Part shown: piece by piece, positions 21,422 to 31,989 of the stretch
How positions within the stretch are numbered: position 1 is the stretch's first letter
How the letters are laid out: every line of letters starts with the position of its first letter
Assembly: GCA_021186555.1 (NCBI GenBank)
Contig: JAJKFL010000013.1
Coordinates: 34,128,743 to 34,192,742, forward strand
Direction: 5' to 3'
Source: Reticulitermes speratus
Taxonomy: Eukaryota > Arthropoda > Insecta > Blattodea > Rhinotermitidae
Length of the DNA: 64,000 nucleotides
Program-made: the position numbers and the translations under genes
The notes under the pieces: model-generated
Seen by the model: the letters and a program-made list of their open reading frames with translations, nothing else
The model's database searches: none
What the model was told of the DNA's origin: nothing

Positions 21422-22190
21422 CACCAGGGGGTTACTTCCGGAAAAAAAAGCAATCTCGGTGTGAAGCCGACTGCTCACTTCCATCTAGTAGTAAGGTTAC
21501 GAACGCGAGGGCTTATTCATCCACTCTTCCATGTCTTAATGTCTTCCATGTACTTATTAGCACAGGTAAGCTTACATTTACCTTTACCAGGCAATAAGCA
21601 CATTTAACGTCCATTGTCATAAATTCATCAACAGATACAACGCCTTGAAGTAGGGAATGTGCCCATTATAATCTATACTGTTACATGTTGTGCGCTGATT
21701 GGTATGGTCAGTAAAGTGTCTAGATGGCCACAGTTCAGATCCCAATTACGATATTGATTTTCCTCTTCTACACTAATATGATGAAACGTGTCTGGGGCCC
21801 ATCCAGCTTTATATCAGTACGGACTAATGCGTATTCTTCCCTAATAGACAAAGCGGCCTCAGCTTTGGTGTTCATCTAGAATCATTAAATATCTTTTGTG
21901 TCGTCACTCTTAACTCCTAGTTCCTGGATTTTGGACGAATGGCCCTCTATTCTGAAGAATAATTAATGTAATTTCCATTAGCCCTCATGGAAAATCCCGG
22001 CACAGCATTGAATATAAGCCGCACATACTTTTCTTTCAGCCCTTTGTAATTCGCCACGGAAGTAAATCATGCAATTTTCTACTCATATCTAGAAAAGGTA
22101 TTCAGGCATCTGGCACGCCGTTCTTCTGTATGTAATTTGTACTGCTTACCATTTATATTTAACTCGGTTATATTTATATGCAGGGGCATG
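21422..22190. other. Gene-free stretch, possible SINE relic
   Basis: Around 21700-21850 the phrases GTATGGTCAGTAAAGTG, CAGTTCAGATCCCAATTACG and GGGGCCCATCCAGC resemble a decayed tRNA-derived SINE with a weakened B-box. Nothing else was recognised. The end of the spurious long ORF (to 21607) lies here. Confidence 0.3.
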
Positions 22191-22194
22191 TAGC

Positions 22195-22450
22195 ATAAAT
22201 AAGGCTTGGGAGAAATGTGTACAGCTTTACATAGAAAAACCTGAAGTAGACCGCTTGGAAGAAATCTGCATAAATGAAATGATAATTGTAAAATGTGTCC
22301 TTAAACAAATAGAGTGTGAGGATGTGAGCTGGTTTCATCTGGGTCATGATAGGGACCAGTAGCGAGTTTTTGTAATAGCGGTTATGAACCTTCGGTTTCC
22401 ATACTAAACGAGGGAATTCCTGAATAGCTGAAAATCTGTAGCCTTCTTAA
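22195..22450 (+). pseudogene. LINE-A 3' relic
   Basis: Reading through stops shows KAWEKCVQLYIEKPEVDRLEE, then WFHLGHDRDQ, then VMNLRFPY followed by a stop and GGAATTCCTGAATAGCTG. This parallels the relics at 3320-3575 (the WNFFQDMDMA region) and 4796-5046 (the region after the stop). It is a truncated, mutated LINE tail with no intact ORF. Confidence 0.55.
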
Positions 22451-22788
22451 GAAAGTCTCCGATATATGAAGTTAGTAATATACAAGCATGCATGGATATT
22501 GACACTACTTCCATGATTCTCCTTCACTGTCTGAAGATCCAAATAGGAAAACTCACCCTGATCGCCTCGCCAGAAGCTGGTACGGAACGCCGGGCCTTTT
22601 TGAAGTCCGTTGGCTAATTACCGTGTTCAGAGAGGCCCCCATTCCATGTTTCCACCAGCCAGTTGATTTTCAGTGCACTCCTTGATATTTCTTTAACATT
22701 TCTTTTAGTAGCATGTTTTAATGTTTTACATACACGTATTATTACGTATAATGTATACTATTATGTATAATATTATACACATTATTAA

Positions 22789-23092
22789 GCGTCGTGATAG
22801 CATTGTCGGTATAGCGACTTGCTTCGGGCTTCGGGCTGGAAGGTCCGGGGATCGAATTCCGGTGGGGATGAGGTCCTTCACACCAGTCCAGACAGGCCGT
22901 GGGGTCCGCCCAGCCTCCTGTACAATGGGTACGGGGTCTGTTTCTCGGGGGTAAAACGGCAAGGGTGTGGCGTTGACCACCCACCCCATCTAGCGCCGAG
23001 GTTAAAGAAAGAGTAAAGCTATTCCTGTGCTTACCCTCTGGGCCTTCATGGCCTGTTCTAGAGTGACCTTTAACTTCTGCTTTTATTACCTT
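22789..23092 (+). mobile_element. SINE-B copy, plus strand, with 13-bp target duplication
   Basis: A decayed tRNA-like head leads to GGTCCGGGGATCGAATTCCGG (B-box) and then the SINE-B body to GGCCTTCATGGCCTGTTC. Identical 13-bp flanks TACACATTATTAA occur at 22776-22788 and 23093-23105. The four overlapping ORFs here are all SINE read-through. Confidence 0.88.
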
Positions 23093-23303
23093 TACACATT
23101 ATTAATGTTCCTTTCATAATTAAGACAGAAACCAAGAAACTGGTATAGTGTTCCCAAATAAGTATGTAATAAATGTCATGGACGTTAAATTGGCTCTATT
23201 TGTAATATTAGAGATCGGTTTTCCACAGTAAACGTTTCTTAACCCTTTAAAGACGAAGCGTAAACTGTTTAATTTAAAGACCTAGTTCGTACCGCGCAGT
23301 AAA

Positions 23304-23423
23304 CACTTTTCATCTCGTGAAATCTGTGGTCTTCTGGGTTATTACACGGCGTCGTGTAATAACCCAGAAGACTACAGATTTCATCAACATCGCGGCGGAA
23401 GCCTGAAATCACTTTTCATCTCG
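23304..23423. mobile_element. Palindromic insertion with 14-bp flanking direct repeats
   Basis: The direct repeats CACTTTTCATCTCG (23304-23317 and 23410-23423) flank a 92-bp insert. Its first 66 bp (23318-23383) form a palindrome with 31-bp arms, one mismatch and a 4-base centre at CACGGC/GTCGTG. The remaining 26 bp (TCAACATCGCGGCGGAAGCC on) match the outer arm of the foldback family. It is probably a very short family member, the arms joined almost head to head. Confidence 0.85.
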
Positions 23424-24196
23424 GTTAAAAAAAAATCAATTTATGTTATATAAGGCAAAAGTCGCTGTTTGTTGTAATATAAATACAATACACATAAATA
23501 CAGTGTGGCCAGAATGTAGAATTTTTTAATGTTAAAACTGTTGATGCATCAAGTAATCATTAGGCTTTAAAAGGTTAAAGTAAGGTATTTTGTTTCTTTC
23601 ATTTTGCAGTCTATTAGTTTTTTATAGCACAGTGTATTAAAATAAGCATGTTGTAAAGCCCGTGAACTAATCACAAGCCTCTTCATCTCCTGCCCGAATT
23701 TCAAGTTTAATATTTTAGGTGCGCTATACCTGCGTCTGACTAGTGGCCTCTGCCCTTCAGATGTTTCGTCTAACATTTTGTATAAATGTCTGACCTTCTC
23801 CTTGTGCTGCGTTTCCTTTCCATATGATCCATTTTTGTTTATTTAATGTACTAATACGACAACGCACAAATCATGAAAGTTGTTTGCTTCGACTTGGCTC
23901 CATGTGTATCTGCTTTTTCGTTTTATTCTGGAATAACTTCACAAAACTGTCGCCGGTTTCCCCTTACATTATGACGCAAGCCATGATACTGCTGGAGACT
24001 AGGTCAAGTGACGTGTTCTAGTTGACAAGTCTCTCAAGAGATCGCGTTACTTTATAACGATGGGTAATTCCGGCACTGACATGTCTCCAATAAACGACTG
24101 TTCCAACTTGAATTACAAGGTGCAACATCAGCAGAGGTGTCATGCTGACGGAACGTAGGCCGGTCGCACACTGAAGGTGGGCCTCAGAGACTATAT

Positions 24197-24542
24197 CAGG
24201 GGTGGCCAAACTTGCTTAACGCAAGAGCCACATACGATAAACTTCAGATGTTTGAGAGCCGCAAGACATGATCAAATATTACACACACGTTTTTATTGTT
24301 ACATGCACATTTTGTTACAAAAATTCTTAAATATATTTACTCACCGTGAACATTAAACTTGCGTTTTAATCCAGTGGACTCTCAGTTTATACCGGTAAAT
24401 AATTATAAAGCTTGACATTTTTTATGTACCTTTTATATGAATTGTAATGCAAAAAGGAGCTCAACCAACATACTTCCGCGAGCCGCACATTAAATATCAA
24501 ACAGCCGCATGTGGCTCGCGAGCCACGTTTTGGCTACCACTA
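24197..24542. mobile_element. hAT-type MITE, 346 bp, with 8-bp target duplication
   Basis: The left end CAGGGGTGGCCAAAC and right end inverse TAGTGGTAGCCAAAAC form short hAT-like TIRs. The 8-bp flanks are GACTATAT (24189-24196) and GACTATAG (24543-24550), 7 of 8 identical, the hAT hallmark. Subterminal GAGCCACA and GCGAGCCAC repeats are present on both sides. It has no coding capacity. Confidence 0.88.
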
Positions 24543-24682
24543 GACTATAGCTTTTGTAAGAAAACGTACCAAAAATCCTGCAGTTTATTTATAGTTCCCT
24601 TATCAGTATTTTAGTTCACGCTACGTGTGAGGGGGAAATGTTAGTTAATATTGACAAACAAATGTGAACTTAAACAATTTAT

Positions 24683-25135
24683 ACCAACATATGCACACAG
24701 ACACTTACAATGTCAATAGTTTCTTTTATTAATAGTTATCCCCAATACGTATTTCGGCGTGTATTTCTGGTCTGACCAAAGCCACGCTGACACAGAGAGA
24801 GAAGGTGCTTCCACACAACAACACACAGATATCCGACAAGGAACAACATACCGTACCACACTGCCAATAATTACGAATTTTACCGCAAATGTAATTTAAT
24901 ACTATCTTACTATCAATTTTAACAGGCTATTTTAGTACTATTTTAATACTATAATACAACTTTACAAATTTTTATACAATTTTATAGATGGTACAATAAC
25001 CATATTGACACATGTACATTGGTCTATGTACAAACCAAAAATTTGACCCCTGAAGATGGCATATAGTTTGCCGAAATACGTATAGGGGAAATCCTTTAAT
25101 AAAGTAATTAGTGAAAAATTATCTTTGTGCATTTG
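24683..25135. mobile_element. Foldback element with arms of about 75-95 bp
   Basis: The left arm includes ACCAACATATGCACACAG, CTTTTATTAATAG and CCCAATACGTATTTCGGCG. The right arm carries the inverse: GCCGAAATACGTATAGGGG, CCTTTAATAAAG and TTTGTGCATTTGTTGGT. The centre is AT-rich and non-coding (repeated TTTTAATACTA). No target duplication was resolved. Confidence 0.75.
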
Positions 25136-25799
25136 TTGGTGAGTGATAATTTGTTATGGGAATTTTGGTCTCAAGATTTTGTCATCGGAAGTACACTTAA
25201 TTTGTGCTGTAACATTCAGTGTATCGTGTGTGCGGGTCAAAACTACATACAATTTCCATTAACCAGTATTTGTTTATGCCAGTATCAATTCCGTCGTTTA
25301 TGCATCCAACTGTGAGGGAAATTCTCGAGAGGAAAATTGTCTTTTCAATTTATCGTATTTGTCTGTGTTTGAATGTACAATTATTTGTAAAATAATTTCT
25401 TAAAATGTTTTGTGCTACGCCACGAAGGTGGAGAATTATAGGAAACAAGACGTCGAATCTCAACTTAACATTATTTTTTTTTCTATTTCTTTCGTTAATT
25501 TTGTTAAGTCTTCCGAACCTAGATATGTGTGCAGAAAAATTCAAGTTTGTTTCAGATGTTTTCTTTGTGCAGAGATATTAGAATACAGTAATATTTGTAC
25601 TGTAGGTATAATTACAAAATCACAACAGTGCTGTTAATGTATACAGTTGCCTCATATAGAAGTGGGCTGGGAGAGAGTAATTGAGGTAAGGGGAGGCACT
25701 GTTTTAAGGAGGAAATATGGAATTTTTTTCTGTGGAAATATACAGAAAGTGGGAGAAATTGGATGCAAAAAATTGACACTGAATGTGCAAGTATGGTTG

Positions 25800-25890
25800 T
25801 TCCTTGTGACATCTGAGATTCTCACGGCGGTGTTAATAAAGATTCAAGTCATTTTGGATGTTACGCCGTGTATACTGGTAAATGAATGAA
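25800..25890 (+). mobile_element. Foldback-family relic (left arm)
   Basis: GAGATTCTCACGGCGGTG is followed by GGATGTTACGCCGTGTATACTGGTA, the left-arm order of the family. It is embedded in the 80-codon ORF 25647-25889, which it largely explains. Confidence 0.6.
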
Positions 25891-26179
25891 TCCCATACCA
25901 CCCTTCTTCACGTTCCATCTCTACATACCTGTTAAATCCTACAAGCCTTATCATTGTTTTCGTACCTCACACCCTGCCACTGGTTGACGTCGCTTAACTT
26001 TTCTGCCGGTTTCATTACATCTTCATCCAGTGCTTAGTACCACCACCCCCGCATGACCCGCCATCCGAAAGGTTCTTACCTATGTAATAACACATATTTT
26101 CCCAAATAAGGAGAACCAATCGCTATAGAAGTGACAAAGAGGGAAATGGGGTCCCAGCTCCCTCATCTTGCTTAGTCCA

Positions 26180-27470
26180 GAGGAATCGTTTTTGTATTCT
26201 AAGAAAGCAGAAGTCCTCGCTGGTAGTCTCGAGGATCAGTTTAACCCGGTAAACAACAAATCAGAGCCGGTAAACGAGTTTACGCACTAGCTTCTGCAAG
26301 TGAACCAAAATTAAATAGCCCGGCTGAAATTCAAGAGGTCATCAGAGGTCTCAAGTTTCGATAGGACTCAGACCCAAATGTTGCGCTGAATGGGTCCTGA
26401 AAATAACCGAGCAATAACCTATCTCACGAAAATATCGCTCGTCTCCGCATGCAGTATCTCCCACCAACATGGAATCACTTGCATTTTATCCACCCGAATC
26501 CAGGAAAGGATCCCTTGCTGCCCTTGTCCTATCGACAGACCCATAAGTGTGCTTGACACGATTGGCAAACTCAGTGAGAATATCCGACTCACTAGGTCCT
26601 AAGAGAAGTAATGGAGTGCGGGCTACTACGTGACGCAGATTTGGGGTTCCGACTCACACAGATTACGAAACTACAACTGGTCTGTCTTGTTGGAAGAGTC
26701 AACAGGAACTTTGTCGAGAAGAGTCTAATAAGCGTTGTTTCTCTGGGGTGCCTAAAGTTGCATCTACAAGCTAACCATCCTCAACTATCAAACCTAACAA
26801 GCGAAAACCTTATCGTCCCACCCCAATTGGCGGACGTTTCTAAAGTCCCAACACTCAGCCATATCGAATCGTTGCAGCATGCGGGCTGACAGCCGTGAAT
26901 GCCACGTCCCGCCAGAAGACGCTGCTCATTACCTACCGCTACCTGGAGGAATATTCCAATAATTCGAGGACTGGCTACAGGACTGGAGAATAGCCATTTT
27001 TTCTTGGAATAGTACTGTGGTTCTCTTCATTAAGACCGCGAGACATATGCGAAGACCCCGTCCAGTACAGCTGCTTGGGGAACCAATCAAGTGTTCGAAA
27101 CAGCTCGGTATCTTCGGGTGACCTTGTTATATAGCTGACCAGGGCAACTCGTATAAATCAGGTCTGAAAGTAGGCACCCCAGAGACTAGGCATGCTAGGC
27201 CATCTTCTCAATAGGGAAAGTGCTTTGTCCATCAGAAATGTTCTGCTTTGTCAACAGCTCGTCTGTCATACGATGAAATGCCCTATCTGGAAATTCGCTG
27301 GCCGCACCCAGGGAAGGAAATTGCAAGTGTTATAATTCATGTGTCTTAGGCTTGTCACTAACCCACACTGGTACGTAGATAACAGGCAAATTAACTATAA
27401 TTTGGAGATAAAGTTTTTTGCTGATCACAACAGGCCGTTCCGATTGGAAGTTAACTGGTGAAGTGAATAT
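26180..27470 (+). pseudogene. Decayed Jockey-type non-LTR reverse transcriptase
   Basis: Stretches in several plus-strand frames follow the reverse transcriptase order of Jockey-clade LINEs. First is a region before the core (LAGSLEDQFNP, about 26215). Then comes a PISVLDTIGKLSENIRLT segment near 26537-26590, in the position of the conserved YRPISLL block. Last, near 27200-27400, are LNRESALSIRNVLL, then CLRLVTNPHWYVDNRQI. Stops and frameshifts break it repeatedly, and the catalytic YxDD block is not identifiable. No promoter or poly(A) tail was defined. The ORFs at 26390-26602 and 26611-26889 are pieces of this relic. Confidence 0.72.
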
Positions 27471-27559
27471 CCTATTTCGGCAACTTGTGCATTTGTGCCA
27501 ACGGAGTGTTAACCACAGTCTTCTGACGCCTAAGCCGACAACGACTGGAAATCAGCAGC

Positions 27560-27860
27560 TCAAAATAGGCTGCCCCTAACAAGACACCCATTTCGACAGA
27601 TCGACTTGTACCTAATAATTTTCGACTACTCTGACTCATGTTTTCTGTGGTTTTCCTCAGTTTTAATTGGGATGGCATGGTATGCTTAAATGACTGCCAC
27701 GGCCCGCATCCCATCCAGTTCTGAAAGCCTGTTGCCGAAGTCACTGTCCTGCAAGTGGTAAAGGCGCTTAGTCCACCTGACGGAGCCAGGTTCAAACCCC
27801 AGACATCACTCCAACCATATTTCTCCTCCCCCCGCCAAATAAAGGAAGGACACATCGCCT
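27560..27860 (-). mobile_element. Probable SINE relic, minus strand
   Basis: On the minus strand TGGGGTTTGAACCTGG resembles a B-box and is followed by GAGGAAAACCACAGAAAAC, a phrase typical of one tRNA-derived insect SINE body. The 139-codon minus-strand ORF (27472-27891) spans it and has no other family signature, so I treat that ORF as read-through. Confidence 0.4.
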
Positions 27861-27899
27861 TTTGCAACGTAGTACGACCACGCCGCAGCACTCAGCCAA

Positions 27900-28790
27900 G
27901 ACGGGAAAACTCTTGAACGTAAGCACAATCACTGGTATTGTTATAACATATCCGTGTGAGGGCCCATTAACGCGTTTCGTATGCAGTTAAAGCTAGACGG
28001 GCCAAGGTAAGTCGTCTGTTACTTCGTGCTACCACCTGTCCTTAGTTAGGTTTGTAATGTTTCTGGTTGATTTGTGCAGCTATTGTGTTTAGCTGTTTGA
28101 CCCTGAATGTGGAGACGATACTCTGCTCCGAAACTTCGGTAACTACTTAGCAGTTGACGATTCCAGAAAACTTGGCTCTTCATGGTTGTTTTATTTTCAT
28201 TCCTTTCCCCCACTATTTTGCACAACCATTTAATTTATTCTGTTCCAGTTCATTCATTAGCTTATCTGCTTCACTCAGTGAATTTAATTAATTATTTCTG
28301 TCCGTTTTATTTCTATTCGCATCAGCCTTTCCTTAGTCATTTTATTTTCCTCAGTTACTTATTTCCCTCCTAAAGCTGCCCACTCTTAGAGCGCAGACCC
28401 AATTCCGATCTTTTCCCTATACAACGACCACCCTTCTCTACGTTCGGCTTATTCTTTTATCCAGAAGCTTGAGCAGAAGTATCCTCCGAAATGTTGTGAC
28501 CTGTCAAGTAACAGTAATCATCCTATTCGCAGCCTTGAGACTCTCAAGTCTCACATGAATTTAAGAAATTGTAAGGCGATGGTGTGAAACAGTTTTAAGC
28601 AATGTAACTGAAGTGACTGACAGTTGTGGAGTACAAGAAAGGAGAATTTACGGAAACAGGAATAACCAGTAATATTAATACATTTCCTTTAACTGAAAAC
28701 TGTGCTTAACATTTCGCCCTGTCCCAACGTTACATAGACTGATACAATTCACAAAAGTCTCACACAGTGTGTGAAATATATATAGTTAAT
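27900..28790. other. Gene-free stretch
   Basis: A foldback-like line (GATACTCTGCTCCGAAACTTCGGTAACTAC, 28110-28145) is visible. The ORF at 28182-28373 is low-complexity, T-rich sequence. No genes were recognised. Confidence 0.35.
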
Positions 28791-28794
28791 TTGT

Positions 28795-28875
28795 CCCTTT
28801 GCACGCCGTGAAGGCATATACGTAAGCGGGGGGTGGAGGTATACTCCACTAAGGCTTAACCTCGGCACCTCACGC
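28795..28875 (-). mobile_element. SINE-B 3' fragment, minus strand
   Basis: GCACGCCGTGAAGGCATATACG...GGGGGTGGAGGTATACTCCACTAAGGCTTAACCTCGGC is a diverged version of the SINE-B 3' body at 9060-9130. The tRNA-like head is absent. Confidence 0.55.
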
Positions 28876-29027
28876 AAACTGTACTCATATTAACGATGTA
28901 TATCTTTATCAAATGTCGCCGCTGATTTCTGCTGTCAGTTTGGCTTTAGTTCTCATTTTCAGTTGCACATTTTCAACACATTCGTCACTACACACTTTTC
29001 AAATAACCATGCACGACTACGGTGATA

Positions 29028-29205
29028 GTAGGATAGCTCAGCTGATGTAGTGACGACTGTCTCTGCTGGACGGCCGGGGAGTTGGGATTTAATTTCCAGT
29101 AGCGTCAGAATCGGCTGTCTGGTCCACCCTCTTCATATCCAATTCATATAGTGGGTGCTTTCGAAGGGGTAAAGTGGCAGGGGCGTGAAACTGATATCTC
29201 AATTC
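29028..29205 (+). mobile_element. Diverged SINE-B copy, plus strand
   Basis: GGATAGCTCAGCTGATGTAG (A-box region), GGACGGCCGGGGAGTTGGG, and a body with GGTCCACCCTCTTC and GGGGTAAAGTGGCAGGGGCG follow the SINE-B order, with a mutated B-box (GGGATTTAATTTCC). Confidence 0.6.
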
Positions 29206-29750
29206 CATGCAGTGAAGTGATTAAGAAGACCCATACGTATTAATGGTGTGCTTCTTAACTGATTAAAAACAGGGACTGCTTTGCTTTATTTTACGCTAAA
29301 CATTGTAATTCGCTGCTACCTCAACAGTTTCGGGACATATTTTCCTACGAACCATCTTAATGTTCACCTTTCATTCATGATATCTATGTCTACCTAGTCG
29401 TCTATTCTCCTGAGGCTTGATATTGAAGAGTGTCTCTGTGTAGTTATGATAAAACCTGAACCGTTTACACGCACGTGAAAGGAACTTCTTAAAACTCTGC
29501 CAAAGGAGACATTATGTGAAAATTAGTTTCAGATTGTCACTCACTAGGGAGAAGAGATGTAAAACCATATAAAAACTGGCATGAAGGAGTAGGAAAAGGA
29601 TAAAAATAAAAACAGTAAGAAGGCGAAGAACGAGGAAATAGAAGGTAATGTTGAGGACGATGACTGGAGAAACGGGGTGCCGAACAAAATACAGAAGAGG
29701 AGAAAGAAATGAAGACATGGAAGAACAAGAATATGGAACAAGTGATGTTT
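29206..29750. other. Gene-free stretch, purine-rich in the second half
   Basis: 29570-29720 is AG-rich and gives three overlapping minus-strand ORFs of low-complexity F/L/S-rich sequence (29512-29789). I do not regard them as genes. Confidence 0.4.
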
Positions 29751-29757
29751 CAAGAAT

Positions 29758-29965
29758 ACTGTCTTCTGAGATGTGACGCCTTGCAACATGATACTAATTG
29801 ATCAACTTTTCGGAGTAACCTGTTGCATTTATCTGCTGTACTCTGAAGGATGTTGCACTACGGTTCTCCGAAACGTCGATCAGTTCCTACCAGATTAAAC
29901 GGCATCGCATCCTAGATGACAGTGTTCTTTATAGTGACCGCCGTCAAGAGCCCAAAGCTCACAAT
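29758..29965. mobile_element. Foldback-family copy with both arms
   Basis: The left arm reads TCTTCTGAGATGTGACGCC...GATCAACTTTTCGGAG. The right arm reads inversely, CTCCGAAACGTCGATCAG...TTAAACGGCATCGCATCC, then GACCGCCGTCAAGAGCCC. The two arms pair around a TGCATTTATCTGC centre. Confidence 0.7.
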
Positions 29966-29969
29966 TTAG

Positions 29970-30810
29970 TTTTTTTTTCACCGTGCTCGCTGCAGTACAC
30001 ATTACTAAACTATTTCGAACGTTCCTCCTCTTCTTGAAAGTGTCTATTTACTGTTCGATTATTGAATAGTTCTCCGCTTTGTGTCTATTATACCCTGTGT
30101 GAGTCTACCCTTACTATTGCTACCCTTAGGGAAGCCAATATTGATTCAGCGGATGAGGGGTGGTCTTGCGGTCTCCGATAAGCTGTAACTTCCAACTTGC
30201 TGACAAGCAATCGATAAGCAAGCAGCCCTCTTCACTTAACATTACAATGTTCCCGTCTTTATATTTTGGGTTGAAGTTTGGATGCACAACACAATAATTT
30301 CGGTCATGTTATTGATAGTAGTAGTCGTAATACACTTTTATGAAAAGGAGTAAGTTTGTACAACAGACGATGGTTTGGTGGCTGTCATCACATCTAATGA
30401 TAACAGTATACTCGTATTTTCGCATAACACAATATTCGCTACAAATGCAAACGAAGTCCATTGTAGCGATCTACAAGCCTTTCATATAGCATACTTTTAC
30501 TTGTAATGTGGTATTGAGTGAATTCTGCTACGCCCTTAAACTTTAAATTTTCCAAAGATGAATGTGAGCCCTAGAGAGACAACTTCCACTGTGCATTTTT
30601 AAACAGTGGTTTGAAATTTATTTCAAATTTTCTGCGCTGCTGCACAGCTACATGTAGAATCCAGGCTGTTATTTAACCATATTATCTTGAACTACTTACT
30701 GCTTTAAAATTCGCTGTCTTTATTCATTTAAATACAAAAATCATATTCGCACGATTCTCCCTCAACATATGTTGTTGGTTTATTCAACAACTTTGTATCA
30801 TTTGTTTAGG
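29970..30810. other. Gene-free stretch
   Basis: I see no recognisable element or coding signal. The sequence is AT-rich with a TTTTTTTTCACC run at 29973. Confidence 0.4.
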
Positions 30811-30812
30811 TT

Positions 30813-31122
30813 AGGTGAAGCTATCCCATTACAGGCCTGGACAGGCCTTGAGGGTTCCTTCGCTACAAGCCGGAAGGTCGCGGGTTCGATTACCGATGGT
30901 GTCATTGGAATTTTTCTTTGACATAATCCTTTCGGTCGCACCATGGCCCTGGAGTCGTCTCAGCCTCTAACAGAAATGAGTGCCAGGAATATTTCCTGGG
31001 GGATAAAGGCGTCTGGTGCTTAGGGCTGCCACCTTCATGTGCCGATTGTCTAGAAATCTGGAAGCCTCAATTTCCTGGAACCCAAAGGGCCTGTCCAGGC
31101 CTGTAATGGAATTGCTTTACCT
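30813..31122 (+). mobile_element. SINE-C copy with inverted tail at its head (foldback SINE)
   Basis: The body contains a SINE B-box (GCGGGTTCGATTACCGATGG) and the 3' end CCTGTCCAGGCCTGTAATGG. In place of the tRNA-like 5' head seen in the 39190 copy, positions 30813-30858 are an inverted copy of the 3' end (31077-31122). Both carry CATTACAGGCCTGGACAGGCC, with arms about 46 bp and roughly 87% identical by eye. No target duplication was found. Confidence 0.8.
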
Positions 31123-31428
31123 GTTACGGTTACAGCATATCTGTTATGTAATATGTAAAAGGTCTTGATTTGCATGTGCTGACTTTCGAAATCTACCATA
31201 GAGGCTGATGTATATCGACCGTGCTGAATTCCAGCAGCCATAAAATATGTCGGCCGGTTAATAGTTACAGGGAATGTAGGCCTACTATTTAGGTAGGGTT
31301 ATGATATAAGTCACAGAGGTTGTAATATAAGGGACATGTAACGTGTTTGGGGAAGATGTCATATTCCTACAGCAGTTTTGTATTAAAAAACTCAGGAAAG
31401 TGCTATTTCTGAAACCTAAGTATATTTC

Positions 31429-31691
31429 GCCGATCCCAGTGGCCGTGCGGTCTAGGGCGTGGGTCTTCGGCCGCTCGCTTACTAGGATCGTGGGTTCGAA
31501 TCCCACCGGGGGCATGGATGTCTGTGTCTTGTGAGTGTTGTGTGATGTCAGGTAGAGGTCTTTGCGTCGAGCTGGTCCCTCGTCCAGAGGAGTCCTACCG
31601 ACTGTGGTGTATCTCAAATGTGTGTGATCGTGAAACCTCGACGAAACGAGGAGGCCCAGGCCCATATAAGGCTGTCGAGCCATACAAAAAA
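31429..31691 (+). mobile_element. SINE-A copy, plus strand, with 10-bp target duplication
   Basis: GCCGATCCCAGTGGCCGTGC head, CGTGGGTTCGAATCCCACC B-box, typical body and A-tail. Perfect flanks AAGTATATTT occur at 31418-31427 and 31692-31701, overlapping the A-tail. One of the least diverged SINE-A copies in the window. Confidence 0.92.
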
Positions 31692-31844
31692 AAGTATATT
31701 TGTGAATAACATTAAAGTGGACTGCATTCTACTAGCTCATGTTACAAAATTACTTGACCAAATTTTGAAGGAATGTCCTCTACCCTATTGTGAGTCAAAG
31801 ATAGAAACTCTTTTCGTTAAAATACGCCTTGGCTCACACAAGGT

Positions 31845-31922
31845 TATAGTAATAAGAAGAAGGAGAAAAAGAAGAGGAATAAGAAGAAGGAGGAGGAGAC
31901 ATAGAAGAAAAGAAGGAGGTCT
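31845..31922 (+). repeat. Polypurine tract
   Basis: About 75 bases almost entirely A and G (AAGAAGAAGGAGAAAAAG and so on), interrupted by a few T and C. It produces the Arg/Lys-rich part of the 124-codon ORF 31618-31992 and the Leu-rich antisense ORF, so neither is a credible gene. Confidence 0.85.
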
Positions 31923-31989
31923 AAATTGGGAGACTGAAAATACAGAGAGACTGACAGCCTCTCCGGCAGTAGAGGAGCGAGGCATTTGC

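Noticed and set aside
20087..21607. 506-codon ORF and the overlapping ORFs across the minisatellite
   Set aside because: The 31-bp stop-free repeat unit forces open frames. The sequence has no domain, no non-repeat coding portion and no splice or initiation context.
27472..27891. 139-codon minus-strand ORF
   Set aside because: It covers a SINE-like segment with a B-box (GGGGTTTGAACC) and shows no domain.
29512..29789. Three overlapping minus-strand F/L/S-rich ORFs that resemble membrane segments
   Set aside because: They are translations of an AG-rich low-complexity strand, open in several frames at once.
31285..31683. 132-codon minus-strand ORF, with PPVGFEPTILVSERP
   Set aside because: This peptide is the translation of the SINE-A B-box region and recurs at 32922 in another copy, so it is SINE read-through.
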